Of a DNA stretch of 64,000 bases, positions 8,265 through 15,495 are shown piece by piece. The stretch's first letter is position 1; each line of letters starts with the position of its first letter. Origin of the DNA: Mucilaginibacter myungsuensis (lineage in GTDB: Bacteria; Bacteroidota; Bacteroidia; Sphingobacteriales; Sphingobacteriaceae); the NCBI RefSeq assembly GCF_015222005.1, contig NZ_JADFFL010000008.1:178181-242180 (forward strand). The letters are read 5' to 3'. A program made the position numbers and the translations under genes. Under the pieces are notes generated by a model, which searched no databases, was not told the DNA's origin, and saw only the letters and a program-made list of their open reading frames with translations.

Positions 8265-8366
8265 CTTATCTGTCTTCTGTATCGGGAAGAAGTTGGATTT
8301 AGCACCTTATCAATAATAGGTTGCTAAGACGTCATCGGGCCAATCCCTCGGTCTTTCTGGATAAGT
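8265..8366 (-). ncRNA. SAM-I (S-box) riboswitch
   Basis: Read on the minus strand, the element contains all S-box landmarks in order. P1 5' strand CTTATC is followed by AGAAAGACCGAGGGA, GGCCC-GATGA (kink-turn and P2), and AGCAACC (P3 5' side). Then come GGTGCTAAATCC, a P4 helix with CTTCT/AGAAG arms, and the closing AGATAAG that pairs with the first segment. It lies 83 nt upstream of the cysteine desulfurase. S-box RNAs normally switch genes off when S-adenosylmethionine is abundant, so desulfurase and thioredoxin expression should fall when SAM is plentiful. The identification rests on motif reading, not on a covariance search. Confidence 0.9.
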
Positions 8367-8386
8367 ATGTAAAGAACGTTCTGCTG

Positions 8387-8394
8387 CAAATATA
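8387..8394 (-). promoter_or_regulatory. -7 box for the riboswitch transcript
   Basis: TATATTTG on the minus strand matches TAnnTTTG exactly and would place the transcription start about 15-17 nt before the riboswitch P1 helix, as expected for an S-box leader. The -33 element is not clear. Confidence 0.5.
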
Positions 8395-8433
8395 TATCAA
8401 TTTCTATAAAGTCTATCTTTTTTGTAGATATTT

Positions 8434-8464
8434 TTTGCAATTGTAAAATGAAGCATTACTTTTG
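8434..8464 (+). promoter_or_regulatory. Promoter for the Cys-leader ORF and S10 peptidase
   Basis: TTTG (8434-8437), 19 bp, TACTTTTG (8457-8464) is a full match to the Bacteroidetes promoter consensus. It points away from the riboswitch promoter and would start RNA near 8468, giving a leader of about 160 nt that contains the five-cysteine ORF at 8499-8579. Confidence 0.7.
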
Positions 8465-8498
8465 TCCTGTCCGCCACCCGCGGATGGCTATTTTAAAG

Positions 8499-8579
8499 AT
8501 GTCAAAACACGATATTAAAGGTCAGTTTTTTATGCGAATGTCTCTTGCTCAAGAGGTCATGTGTTGCTGCTGTTGTTAA
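8499..8579 (+). CDS. Putative leader peptide ending in five cysteines (26 aa)
   Basis: The ATG at 8499 opens a 26-codon frame whose C-terminus reads MSLAQEVMCCCCC before TAA; a shorter version could start at the ATG at 8538. It sits between a strong promoter (8434-8464) and the S10 peptidase start at 8628, and has no downstream partner other than that gene, 48 nt away. Five consecutive Cys codons (TGT TGC TGC TGT TGT) immediately before the stop are what a cysteine-sensing attenuator peptide would show. Cysteine-responsive leader ORFs of this kind are described in mycobacteria. No classical terminator with a U run is visible after it, so control could be by ribosome stalling or translation coupling. 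The regulatory function is inferred. Confidence 0.6.
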   Translation: MSKHDIKGQFFMRMSLAQEVMCCCCC

Positions 8580-8627
8580 CGCGCGCGCACTAATTCACAT
8601 ATCAAAAAACACTTTTAATATCTTTCC

Positions 8628-10091
8628 ATGTCCGGCATAAAATTCCCTCGTACAAGCAACATTCAATTTTTCGGTAGCCTGTTTTTGGCAGGTTTGGTGG
8701 CATTGCTGTTCGGTTCGGCCAGCAGGTTAGCGTCCGATAAAGCCTTTAGGTTATCGGTTACCCGTCACCACATCAGCATCGATGGCCGCGATGTAGAATA
8801 TCTGGCCAAGACCGGCTACCTTACCGTTAAAGACAAAGCCGATCAGCCTTTTGCACACATCTACTACACTGCTTACACTGCCGACAGCATCCGAAACCCT
8901 AACCGCCCCATCACCTTCGTTTTTAACGGCGGACCGGGTTCAGCATCTATTTGGCTGCACATGGGGGCGTTCGGTCCGGTAAGGGTAGACGGTAAAAATG
9001 GTCTCCGTAACAACCCGCATACCTGGCTGGGTTTTACCGATCTGGTATTTATAGATCCGGTTGGTACAGGTTACAGTAAACCAGCCGAGGGCATCGAAGC
9101 AAAACGTTTCTTCGGATACAAAGCTGATGTGCAGATCATAGCCGCGTTCATCAAGCTTTATCTGGACGAGCACCACCGCCAGGCAAGCCCTAAATTTATA
9201 GCCGGCGAAAGCTACGGTGCTTTGCGTGCGGTTGGCCTGGCCGATTATCTGAAAGATAGTTTGCAGGTAAAGCTTGCGGGCCTCACGCTGATATCGCCCG
9301 CGCTGGATTACAAGCTGATCAGTTTCCGTAAGGGTAACGATCTGCCGTTCGCCTATTACTTGCCAAGCTATGCGCTTACCGCCCATTATCATCAGCGCTT
9401 ATCGCCTAAATTGCAAAAGCTAAGTGCGGCACAATTACAGACCAGGGCCGAGGCATTCAGCAAAGGTGTTTATGCCGAGTTTATCAGATCAGGTTCAACG
9501 GCAACAGCTGATATCATCGACAGCTTACATTATTTTACCGGATTAGATAAAGCTTTACTGACCACGCTTAACGGCCGTATCACCGATGGGCAATTCACCA
9601 GTGCTTTGTTAAGTGCAGATGGCAGGAAGATAGGCACCTTTGATAGCCGTGCTATAGGCAACGATCTTAATATCGACCCAAGCGAAACAGCTATCCGCGG
9701 CACATTCACCAAAGCGTTCGGAGATTATGTGCGGTCGGGTCTGAAATATGAGAATAGTCAGCCTTATTTGGCTACTGCCGCTGTCGGCAACTGGAATTAC
9801 GGTCCGGACGTTACCAAAGGTTATTTAGATGTTTCGGCGACGCTGGAAAAAGTGATCAGGAATCAGCCTGAATTGCAGGTGAAAGTTGTTGTTGGCGATT
9901 ACGATCTGGCTACACCATCGGCTACTACGGCCAAGGTGATCGGCGGATTGAAATTGGATGCATCGCAACGTGAGCGTGTCTCGGTAGATCGTTATCCGGC
10001 GGGGCACATGATCTACTTGAACGATCAAGCTAACGCCGGCTTTGCGGCTAACGGAAAAGTGTTTTACAAAAAGGCATCTAAAACAAGCTGA
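8628..10091 (+). CDS. S10-family serine carboxypeptidase-like protein
   Basis: The 487-aa alpha/beta hydrolase starts with a membrane/signal segment (residues about 12-30). Peptidase S10 motifs follow: GGPGSASIWLHMGAFGP (oxyanion region, about 104-120), DPVGTGYS, and the nucleophile elbow GESYG with S195. The acid residue is D424 or D426 (VVGDYDLATP) and the base is H460 (YPAGHMIY). The full catalytic triad is present, so it should be an active exopeptidase (carboxypeptidase) of the periplasm or cell envelope. It is preceded by the Cys-rich leader ORF and a consensus promoter, so peptide-derived cysteine supply is an attractive but unproven role. Confidence 0.9.
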   Translation: MSGIKFPRTSNIQFFGSLFLAGLVALLFGSASRLASDKAFRLSVTRHHISIDGRDVEYLAKTGYLTVKDKADQPFAHIYYTAYTADSIRNPNRPITFVFNGGPGSASIWLHMGAFGPVRVDGKNGLRNNPHTWLGFTDLVFIDPVGTGYSKPAEGIEAKRFFGYKADVQIIAAFIKLYLDEHHRQASPKFIAGESYGALRAVGLADYLKDSLQVKLAGLTLISPALDYKLISFRKGNDLPFAYYLPSYALTAHYHQRLSPKLQKLSAAQLQTRAEAFSKGVYAEFIRSGSTATADIIDSLHYFTGLDKALLTTLNGRITDGQFTSALLSADGRKIGTFDSRAIGNDLNIDPSETAIRGTFTKAFGDYVRSGLKYENSQPYLATAAVGNWNYGPDVTKGYLDVSATLEKVIRNQPELQVKVVVGDYDLATPSATTAKVIGGLKLDASQRERVSVDRYPAGHMIYLNDQANAGFAANGKVFYKKASKTS

Positions 10092-10196
10092 GCGCGTGTT
10101 AATAAAATAGCACATTTCATGGTGATCTAACGATAGCTTAACCGAACCATTGTACTATTGGCGTGTTATTCAATTGAACTAAAAACACAGTACGCC

Positions 10197-10415
10197 ATGA
10201 AAAATGAATTTGCAGAACAAGAAGAACAAGATGTGATCTACGACGAGCGTCCGGAAGAAAACGATGATCTGGATACCGACGAGACCGATCTGGCCGACGA
10301 CGAGGACGTGATCGAAGACGATGAGGAAGACCTGATCGACGATGATGACGATCTTGATCTGGATGAGGAAGACGACCTGCTTGACGAAGAAGTTGACGAG
10401 GACGACGAGTTGTAA
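10197..10415 (+). CDS. Extremely acidic small protein, function unknown
   Basis: This 72-aa protein has 44 Asp/Glu residues (26 Asp, 18 Glu; 61%) and only one Lys and one Arg. After a short neutral N-terminus (MKNEFAEQEEQ) it is an almost unbroken run of D/E with periodic Leu/Ile/Val about every 7-8 residues. It has no signal peptide and is probably disordered. The frame is open from 10158, but the ATG at 10197 gives the sensible start. A near-perfect terminator follows 10 nt after the stop, so it is a monocistronic, deliberately expressed gene. Metal buffering, histone-like mimicry and chaperone roles are all possible; none can be supported from sequence. Confidence 0.8.
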   Translation: MKNEFAEQEEQDVIYDERPEENDDLDTDETDLADDEDVIEDDEEDLIDDDDDLDLDEEDDLLDEEVDEDDEL

Positions 10416-10425
10416 GCCCTCCCCC

Positions 10426-10464
10426 ACAAAAAATGCGGCCGCTATACCCGGCCGCATTTTTTGT
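10426..10464. terminator. Perfect 16-bp bidirectional terminator
   Basis: ACAAAAAATGCGGCCG (10426-10441) pairs fully with 10449-10464 across a 7-nt loop; the stem ends in A6 on one side and T6 on the other. It terminates the acidic-protein gene. Confidence 0.92.
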
Positions 10465-10560
10465 GATACCAATGACATTTTTTGCCCGAACTTTTTTTTA
10501 CCGGCCGTGTTATCAAGGCGTTCGCTATATTTAACTCAACCTAATTAGTTATAACGCTTT

Positions 10561-11448
10561 ATGCTGTTAAAAAAGAATATCTCTATAGTTTACTTCCTTA
10601 AGCTTATTAAGTGGGATGTAATGGCCATTACCCTGTACTCAATCATGGTGGGTACGCTGGATCATTTTGCTTTTTTTAATGATATCGATATACCCTTGTC
10701 GGTCTCGGCATTGGTGGGTACGCTGCTTTCACTTTTGCTGGCTTTCCGTACCTCACAGTCGTACGAGCGTTGGTGGGAGGCCCGTAACATCTGGGGCGCT
10801 ATTGTGAATGATAGCCGGTCTCTGATCCGCCAGCTGATCCATTTTTTACCTAACGACGATATGAAGACGCAGTACATACAGTCGTTCGCTATACGCCAGT
10901 ACACCTGGTGCTATGCGCTGACCGAAGGTTTGCGTAAAGTACCGGCATCCGACAAAGTAGATAGTTATTTTAAAGCCTTAGGAGCCGATAGCGATAACCG
11001 TCCCAACCTGCTACTGACCAAACACGCTGAAGCAATGGCCGAAATTACAGACCATTACCAGCTCGACCCCAACAGACAGGTACAGATAGATAACACCATT
11101 GTGAAACTGACCGACGCGATGGGTAAATGCGAGCGTATCAAAAACACGGTGTTCCCGCGATCGTACAGTGTGATGATCCATTTTTTGATCTATGTGCTGA
11201 TGACCATACTGCCTTTTGGTTTAGAGGATAATCACTACATCGTCGAGATCATGGTTGCCACTTTAGTGCCTGTACTATTCATCGCTATAGAGCGCACCGC
11301 GATCCTGATGCAGGACCCGTTCGAAAATAAACCGACCGACACGCCGATGTCATCCCTGTCGGCTACTATTGAGCGCAACCTTACCGAGATGGCTGAACTA
11401 CCTGCCCATCCAAAACCTGCCGAGGCAGGGACTTTTTATGTGATGTAA
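10561..11448 (+). CDS. Bestrophin-like (UPF0187) membrane channel
   Basis: The 295-aa membrane protein has the bestrophin hallmark near residues 50-85: SLLLAFRTSQSYERWWEARNIWG. Four hydrophobic helices fit the family (about 24-42, 48-62, 207-225 and 231-248), along with the PFGLEDN turn and a long cytoplasmic C-terminal part. Bacterial homologues form pentameric ion channels in the inner membrane. Whether this one conducts anions or cations cannot be told from sequence. The gene stands alone after a terminator, 30 bp before an NTF2-like gene on the same strand, which may be co-transcribed. Confidence 0.9.
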   Translation: MLLKKNISIVYFLKLIKWDVMAITLYSIMVGTLDHFAFFNDIDIPLSVSALVGTLLSLLLAFRTSQSYERWWEARNIWGAIVNDSRSLIRQLIHFLPNDDMKTQYIQSFAIRQYTWCYALTEGLRKVPASDKVDSYFKALGADSDNRPNLLLTKHAEAMAEITDHYQLDPNRQVQIDNTIVKLTDAMGKCERIKNTVFPRSYSVMIHFLIYVLMTILPFGLEDNHYIVEIMVATLVPVLFIAIERTAILMQDPFENKPTDTPMSSLSATIERNLTEMAELPAHPKPAEAGTFYVM

Positions 11449-11478
11449 ACCTTTGGTGACCATAGCTGTTGCTTAATT

Positions 11479-11841
11479 ATGGCAACAACAAAAGAACTGA
11501 TCGAAAAGATCAACAGCTTTTTTAGCGACGGCAACATGGAAGCCTTTATGGACTATGCAGCCGATGACATGGTTTGGGAAATGTACAGCTCAACCACAGG
11601 GCACACCACGCTTAATGGCCGCGAAGCCATAAACAGCATGGAGATGCCGCCCAATATGCCCGAAAAGATGGAGTTTAAGTTCGATACCATTGTGATCGAG
11701 GGTGATATTGCTTCGGTACAAGGGAGCAGTAGCGGCACCCGCCCCGATGGCAAACCCTACAAAGGCCACTTTTGCGATGTGTACCATTTTAAGAATGATA
11801 AGATCGCGAAGATGGTATCGTATGTGATAGATAGTGAGTAA
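11479..11841 (+). CDS. NTF2/SnoaL-like protein
   Basis: The 120-aa protein has a cone-shaped NTF2-like fold: an N-terminal helix (TKELIEKINSFFSDGN), DYAADDMVWEMY, and paired beta strands ending in GHFCDVYHFKNDKI. It has no signal peptide, so it is cytoplasmic. Members of this SnoaL/ketosteroid-isomerase-like family include isomerases, hydratases and ligand binders. No conserved catalytic Asp pair can be assigned with confidence, so the function stays open. Confidence 0.82.
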   Translation: MATTKELIEKINSFFSDGNMEAFMDYAADDMVWEMYSSTTGHTTLNGREAINSMEMPPNMPEKMEFKFDTIVIEGDIASVQGSSSGTRPDGKPYKGHFCDVYHFKNDKIAKMVSYVIDSE

Positions 11842-11879
11842 GGTTGTTTCCTTATGATCGCGGGCAGGTCGGTGTCTAT

Positions 11880-12863
11880 CTATCTCCTTGCAAAAAACAC
11901 ACCCGCCAACACACCCGCGATCACCGCCGCAGCTAAATATTTGCGGTGCGCTTTAGGTTCGCCGGGTATGCCGGACACACCGTGGGTTGACATTCCGTAA
12001 TCAACGGTTTGGAAAGCGTTCCCGTCTGATAAGGCTATTGGTTTGGCTACTTTAAAATAACGGCGCATTACCCAGGCGGTAGTGTTGGTTACTAACTGCG
12101 GGAACAGGGCATGGCTAAATTTCAGTAATGGTGATACACTGCCTATATACTTTGTGGCTACCGGCCAGGCCGCTACCTCTACCATAGCTTGGGCCAAGCG
12201 GGCAGGGTCGTAAACAGGTGGAGCGGGCTTTAGTTCCTTGCCGGTGTAGTTAGCTGCATGCTTTATCCCGGGCGTATCTAAAAATGCAGGGAACAGGTCG
12301 CACACGTGGATGCCGGGCCATGGTGTCAATTCGCCTTTCAGGGCTTCGCTGAAGCCACGCAACGCGAACTTGCTTGCGGTATAACCACTACCATAGGGTA
12401 CGGGCAGAAAACCACCGATGGATATATTATTGATTAACACACCGGCTTTTTGCTTTTTAAAGAAAGGCAATACCGCATGTGCCCCATTCATATATCCCAA
12501 TAAATTGGTTTTGATCACCTGCTCGTGCAAAGCCATTGGCATCTCATCGAACGGACCGGCGGCTAATACCCCCGCGTTATTTAGCCATACGTCTATGCTG
12601 CCCTGCCAATCATTAGCGGCATTAGCCAGGTTGATCATGGCTTTGGGGTCGGTAACATCTGTAGGGACTACCAAAACATCAGCGCCAAGTTCACGGCATT
12701 CGTCGGCGGCTTCTTCAAGCGCGGCCTGGTTTCGGGCTGCCAATACCAAATTTACCTGGTATTTAGAAAACTCCAATGCCGCTGCCCGGCCGGCACCGCT
12801 TGATGCGCCTGTGATCACGATGGTCTTTCCGCGTAATTTATCGGCAATGCTTTTGCTCTTCAT
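11880..12863 (-). CDS. Short-chain dehydrogenase with C-terminal membrane segment
   Basis: This 327-aa classical SDR has the nucleotide-binding TGASSGAGRA (about 18-27), NNAG (about 93-96), an Ile-Ser-Ile-Gly catalytic Ser region and the active-site YTASK (Y-x-x-x-K, near 161-165). The protein extends about 60 residues beyond a typical SDR and ends in a hydrophobic helix (AAAVIAGVLAGVFF) followed by ARR, suggesting membrane anchoring. It is the last gene of a four-gene operon of dehydrogenases (13-17 kDa DoxX-like, another SDR, a Zn-ADH) with gaps of 1-17 bp. Confidence 0.9.
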   Translation of the reverse strand: MKSKSIADKLRGKTIVITGASSGAGRAAALEFSKYQVNLVLAARNQAALEEAADECRELGADVLVVPTDVTDPKAMINLANAANDWQGSIDVWLNNAGVLAAGPFDEMPMALHEQVIKTNLLGYMNGAHAVLPFFKKQKAGVLINNISIGGFLPVPYGSGYTASKFALRGFSEALKGELTPWPGIHVCDLFPAFLDTPGIKHAANYTGKELKPAPPVYDPARLAQAMVEVAAWPVATKYIGSVSPLLKFSHALFPQLVTNTTAWVMRRYFKVAKPIALSDGNAFQTVDYGMSTHGVSGIPGEPKAHRKYLAAAVIAGVLAGVFFARR

Positions 12864-12864
12864 C

Positions 12865-13257
12865 TTATTTGCTTTTTTCGGTGCTTTTAATAGCCCATAA
12901 CATTAATACGGGCTGAAAGAATAACCGCGCCAAACGTTTGTTGTCGGTATCCAACCCAAAGCCATCCCGGTGATGTGTGTACTGTGCGATGTTACCGGGG
13001 AACACTGCAGCGAAAAATCCGGCCGCTGCTTTGCCTATAGTATCCTCATGCTTTTTTGGTGCAAATACCAACGCGGCACCTAACGCTATTTCTGCAAAGC
13101 CCGAGTATAACACGGTGTCATCCTTAGCTAATGGCACCCAATTGGGTACTTGCGCCCTAAACTCTTTTCGGGCAAAAGTGAGGTGACCGATCCCTGCAAA
13201 TATCAAATTGGCGCCCAGCAAAATGCGGGCGCCTTTTTTTATGGTTTGCTCATCCAT
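12865..13257 (-). CDS. DoxX-like small membrane protein
   Basis: This is a 130-aa, four-helix membrane protein: RILLGANLIFAGIGHLTF, then FAEIALGAALVFA, a GFFAAVFPGNIAQ segment with H-rich YTHHRDGFG, and LFFQPVLMLWAI. The layout and GIGHLTF motif match DoxX/SURF4-like proteins, often associated with redox or quinone functions. The open frame extends to 13356 inside the upstream gene; MDEQTIKKG at 13257 is the likely start, 4 bp after the upstream SDR stop codon, which indicates translational coupling. Confidence 0.75.
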   Translation of the reverse strand: MDEQTIKKGARILLGANLIFAGIGHLTFARKEFRAQVPNWVPLAKDDTVLYSGFAEIALGAALVFAPKKHEDTIGKAAAGFFAAVFPGNIAQYTHHRDGFGLDTDNKRLARLFFQPVLMLWAIKSTEKSK

Positions 13258-13261
13258 GCTG

Positions 13262-14074
13262 TTATTCGTTCTGTTGCTGTTCTTGCTCGGCCGGCTTTTG
13301 CATTTCGCGCATGTTGTTGGCGACCACACTGTCCGGCATAAGGTTAGACATGCCAACCTGCACTTTGTTTTTAAAGCCTGCTATCACTTTGTCATCGCCG
13401 TTCATCAGGGCGTCGTAACCAACTTTAGCAACATCAGCAGCCTTATCCAGCGACTCTTTATCCTGTACCACCTTGCTGCTCAGCATATCAGCTTTGTTAA
13501 AAAAGTCGGTATCAGTCGCACCCGGCATCAGCGCGGTGATGGTAATGTTGGTCTCGGCTAACTCGGCACGGATGGCCTCGGTGAAAGACAGCACAAAAGC
13601 TTTAGTACCATGATAAACCGATTGCCATGGCCCGGGCAGTTTACTGGCCACTGAGGCAAGGTTAAGGATCTTGCCATCGTTACGCTGCACCATTTGCTTA
13701 ACAAAATGCTTGGTGAGCATCACCAGCGAATTGATGTTCAGGTTGATGATCGCTAACTCCCCTTCAATGTCGGTATCTTTAAATTCGCCGTATAGGCCTT
13801 GTCCGGCATTGTTCACTAACACGTCTACTTGTACACCAAGTGCCTCAACCTCTTGACACAAAGTATTGACCTCATCTTTATTAAAAAGGTCTTTAGCGAT
13901 GGTGGTCACCTGAACGCCCGACTGGCGGAACTCGTTAGCCTTGTGTTCTAACTCATCGGTATTCCGGGCTACAATGATCAGGTTGTACTGATCTTGGGCA
14001 AATAGCTTAGCCAACTCGTAACCGATGCCGCTTGTGGCACCGGTTATTAACGCTGTTTTTATTTGGTTTTCCAT
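13262..14074 (-). CDS. Short-chain dehydrogenase/reductase
   Basis: This 270-aa classical SDR has TGATSGIGYELAKLF (Rossmann, about 10-24), NNAGQGLYG, the SVASKLPGP catalytic Ser region and YHGTKAFV (Tyr-x-x-x-Lys). It resembles the DltE/YqjQ-like 'SDR family NAD(P)-dependent oxidoreductase' group acting on unspecified carbonyls. The Gln/Glu-rich tail (EQEQQQNE) is unusual but short. Within the four-gene operon it lies 17 bp after the Zn-alcohol dehydrogenase and 4 bp before the DoxX-like gene. Confidence 0.9.
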   Translation of the reverse strand: MENQIKTALITGATSGIGYELAKLFAQDQYNLIIVARNTDELEHKANEFRQSGVQVTTIAKDLFNKDEVNTLCQEVEALGVQVDVLVNNAGQGLYGEFKDTDIEGELAIINLNINSLVMLTKHFVKQMVQRNDGKILNLASVASKLPGPWQSVYHGTKAFVLSFTEAIRAELAETNITITALMPGATDTDFFNKADMLSSKVVQDKESLDKAADVAKVGYDALMNGDDKVIAGFKNKVQVGMSNLMPDSVVANNMREMQKPAEQEQQQNE

Positions 14075-14091
14075 TGGTATGGTCTTATTGC

Positions 14092-15300
14092 TTAGTTCTC
14101 TATTTTAACAGGTTCGGTATTTTCGGTCGGTTTTTGTTGCTCCCATGGTTTCAGTACCACTTTCACACAATCCTCTTCCTTTTTGTCAAATATCTCGTAA
14201 CCGCGGGTCACCTCGCTTAAAGGTAAAGTGTGGCTGATGATGTCATCCAGTACCACTTTTTCGGTAGCCACCAGATCGATCAGATGGTCGATGTAATTTA
14301 ACACCGGGGCTTGTCCCATTTTTAACGTAACGCCCTTATCAAAAATGCGGTGTAAAGGGAAGTTATCATAAGGGGATCCGTAAACGCCTACAATGGTCAC
14401 CGTGCCGCTGCGGCGGACTGCTTTAAAAGCCATATCCAGCACCTTCATACTACCCACCTCAAAATTGATGAGTGCTTTGGCCTTATCCATAATGTTACGC
14501 TCCGGTTCAAAACCTACCGCGTCCACACAAACGTCGGCACCACGGCCGCCGGTCATTTCGCGGATAGCTTCAACTACGTCCACCTCATTCGGGTTCAGCG
14601 TTTCTACTTTATTTACTGCTTTAGCGCGCTCTAAACGGTAGTTCAGCGGGTCGATAGCGATCACCCGGCTTGCACCGTTCAGCCAAGCCGCTTTTTGTGC
14701 CATTAAACCGACAGGGCCTGAGCCGAAAATGGCCACTACCTCGCCGCCCTTAAGCTGCGCCCAGTCGATAGCCGACCAGCCGGTAGGGAAGATATCGGTT
14801 AGGAAAAGCACCTGCTCGTCGGTCATGTTATCGGGCACTATACGCGGACTAATGTCGGCATAAGGCACACGCACGTACTCTGCCTGACCACCCGAGTAAC
14901 CGCCATACAGATCGGTGTAGCCAAATAAAGCCGCACCTTTTTGATCGGCAAGGTCGCCGTTAGGTCCGTAGTGCTTGTAGTTAGAGTTTTCGCAAGAAGG
15001 CGAAGCATCGTGCTTGCAAAAGAAACATTCGCCGCAAGAGATCGGGAACGGCACTACCACGCGGTCGCCTTTTTTGAGTTTGGTAACACCTTTACCAACT
15101 TCCTCTACTATACCCATAAACTCGTGCCCCATGATCATGGGCTTGGGTTGTGGTACACCTCCGCTCAGGATGTGCAGGTCAGATCCGCATATAGCGGTAG
15201 AGGTGACCCTTAAAATTACATCGGTGTCTTGTTCCAGACGCGGATCTTCGACGGTATCGTAGCGGATATCGCCGGGTTTGTGAAAAACAGCTGCTTTCAT
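14092..15300 (-). CDS. Zinc-dependent alcohol/formaldehyde-type dehydrogenase
   Basis: This 402-aa medium-chain dehydrogenase has catalytic zinc ligands C38 and H59-E60 (GHEFMG) and the structural-zinc cysteines C89, C92, C95 and C103. An NAD-binding Rossmann motif IFGSGPVGL follows. The long insert and overall order match the glutathione-independent formaldehyde dehydrogenase/threonine-dehydrogenase-like group. The frame is open to 15330, but the ATG at 15300 gives the conserved MKAAVFHKPGDI start. As first gene of an operon with two SDRs and a DoxX-like protein, it suggests aldehyde or alcohol detoxification; that role is inferred. Confidence 0.9.
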   Translation of the reverse strand: MKAAVFHKPGDIRYDTVEDPRLEQDTDVILRVTSTAICGSDLHILSGGVPQPKPMIMGHEFMGIVEEVGKGVTKLKKGDRVVVPFPISCGECFFCKHDASPSCENSNYKHYGPNGDLADQKGAALFGYTDLYGGYSGGQAEYVRVPYADISPRIVPDNMTDEQVLFLTDIFPTGWSAIDWAQLKGGEVVAIFGSGPVGLMAQKAAWLNGASRVIAIDPLNYRLERAKAVNKVETLNPNEVDVVEAIREMTGGRGADVCVDAVGFEPERNIMDKAKALINFEVGSMKVLDMAFKAVRRSGTVTIVGVYGSPYDNFPLHRIFDKGVTLKMGQAPVLNYIDHLIDLVATEKVVLDDIISHTLPLSEVTRGYEIFDKKEEDCVKVVLKPWEQQKPTENTEPVKIEN

Positions 15301-15495
15301 AGATATTTTGTTTGTGGTTTCTATGAGCAACTTGATAGCAGAGCTAAAAGTTTTACTATTTTGACAAATATTTTAATTAAAAATTAAATAAAAATAGAGT
15401 AAGAATAGTGACAGAAAGTTATGGTCATCAACACCGAGGGTCCCTTTCATAGAAGCTAAACCTACCATCTTACTTATAATTTCTATCTTTATTAA

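Noticed and set aside
10179..10478. Minus-strand ORFs opposite the acidic-protein gene (99 and 63 aa, Ser/Arg or Val/Ile-rich)
   Set aside because: The composition is the direct mirror of the GAC/GAT/GAA-rich coding strand; the plus-strand gene has a start, acidic design and terminator.
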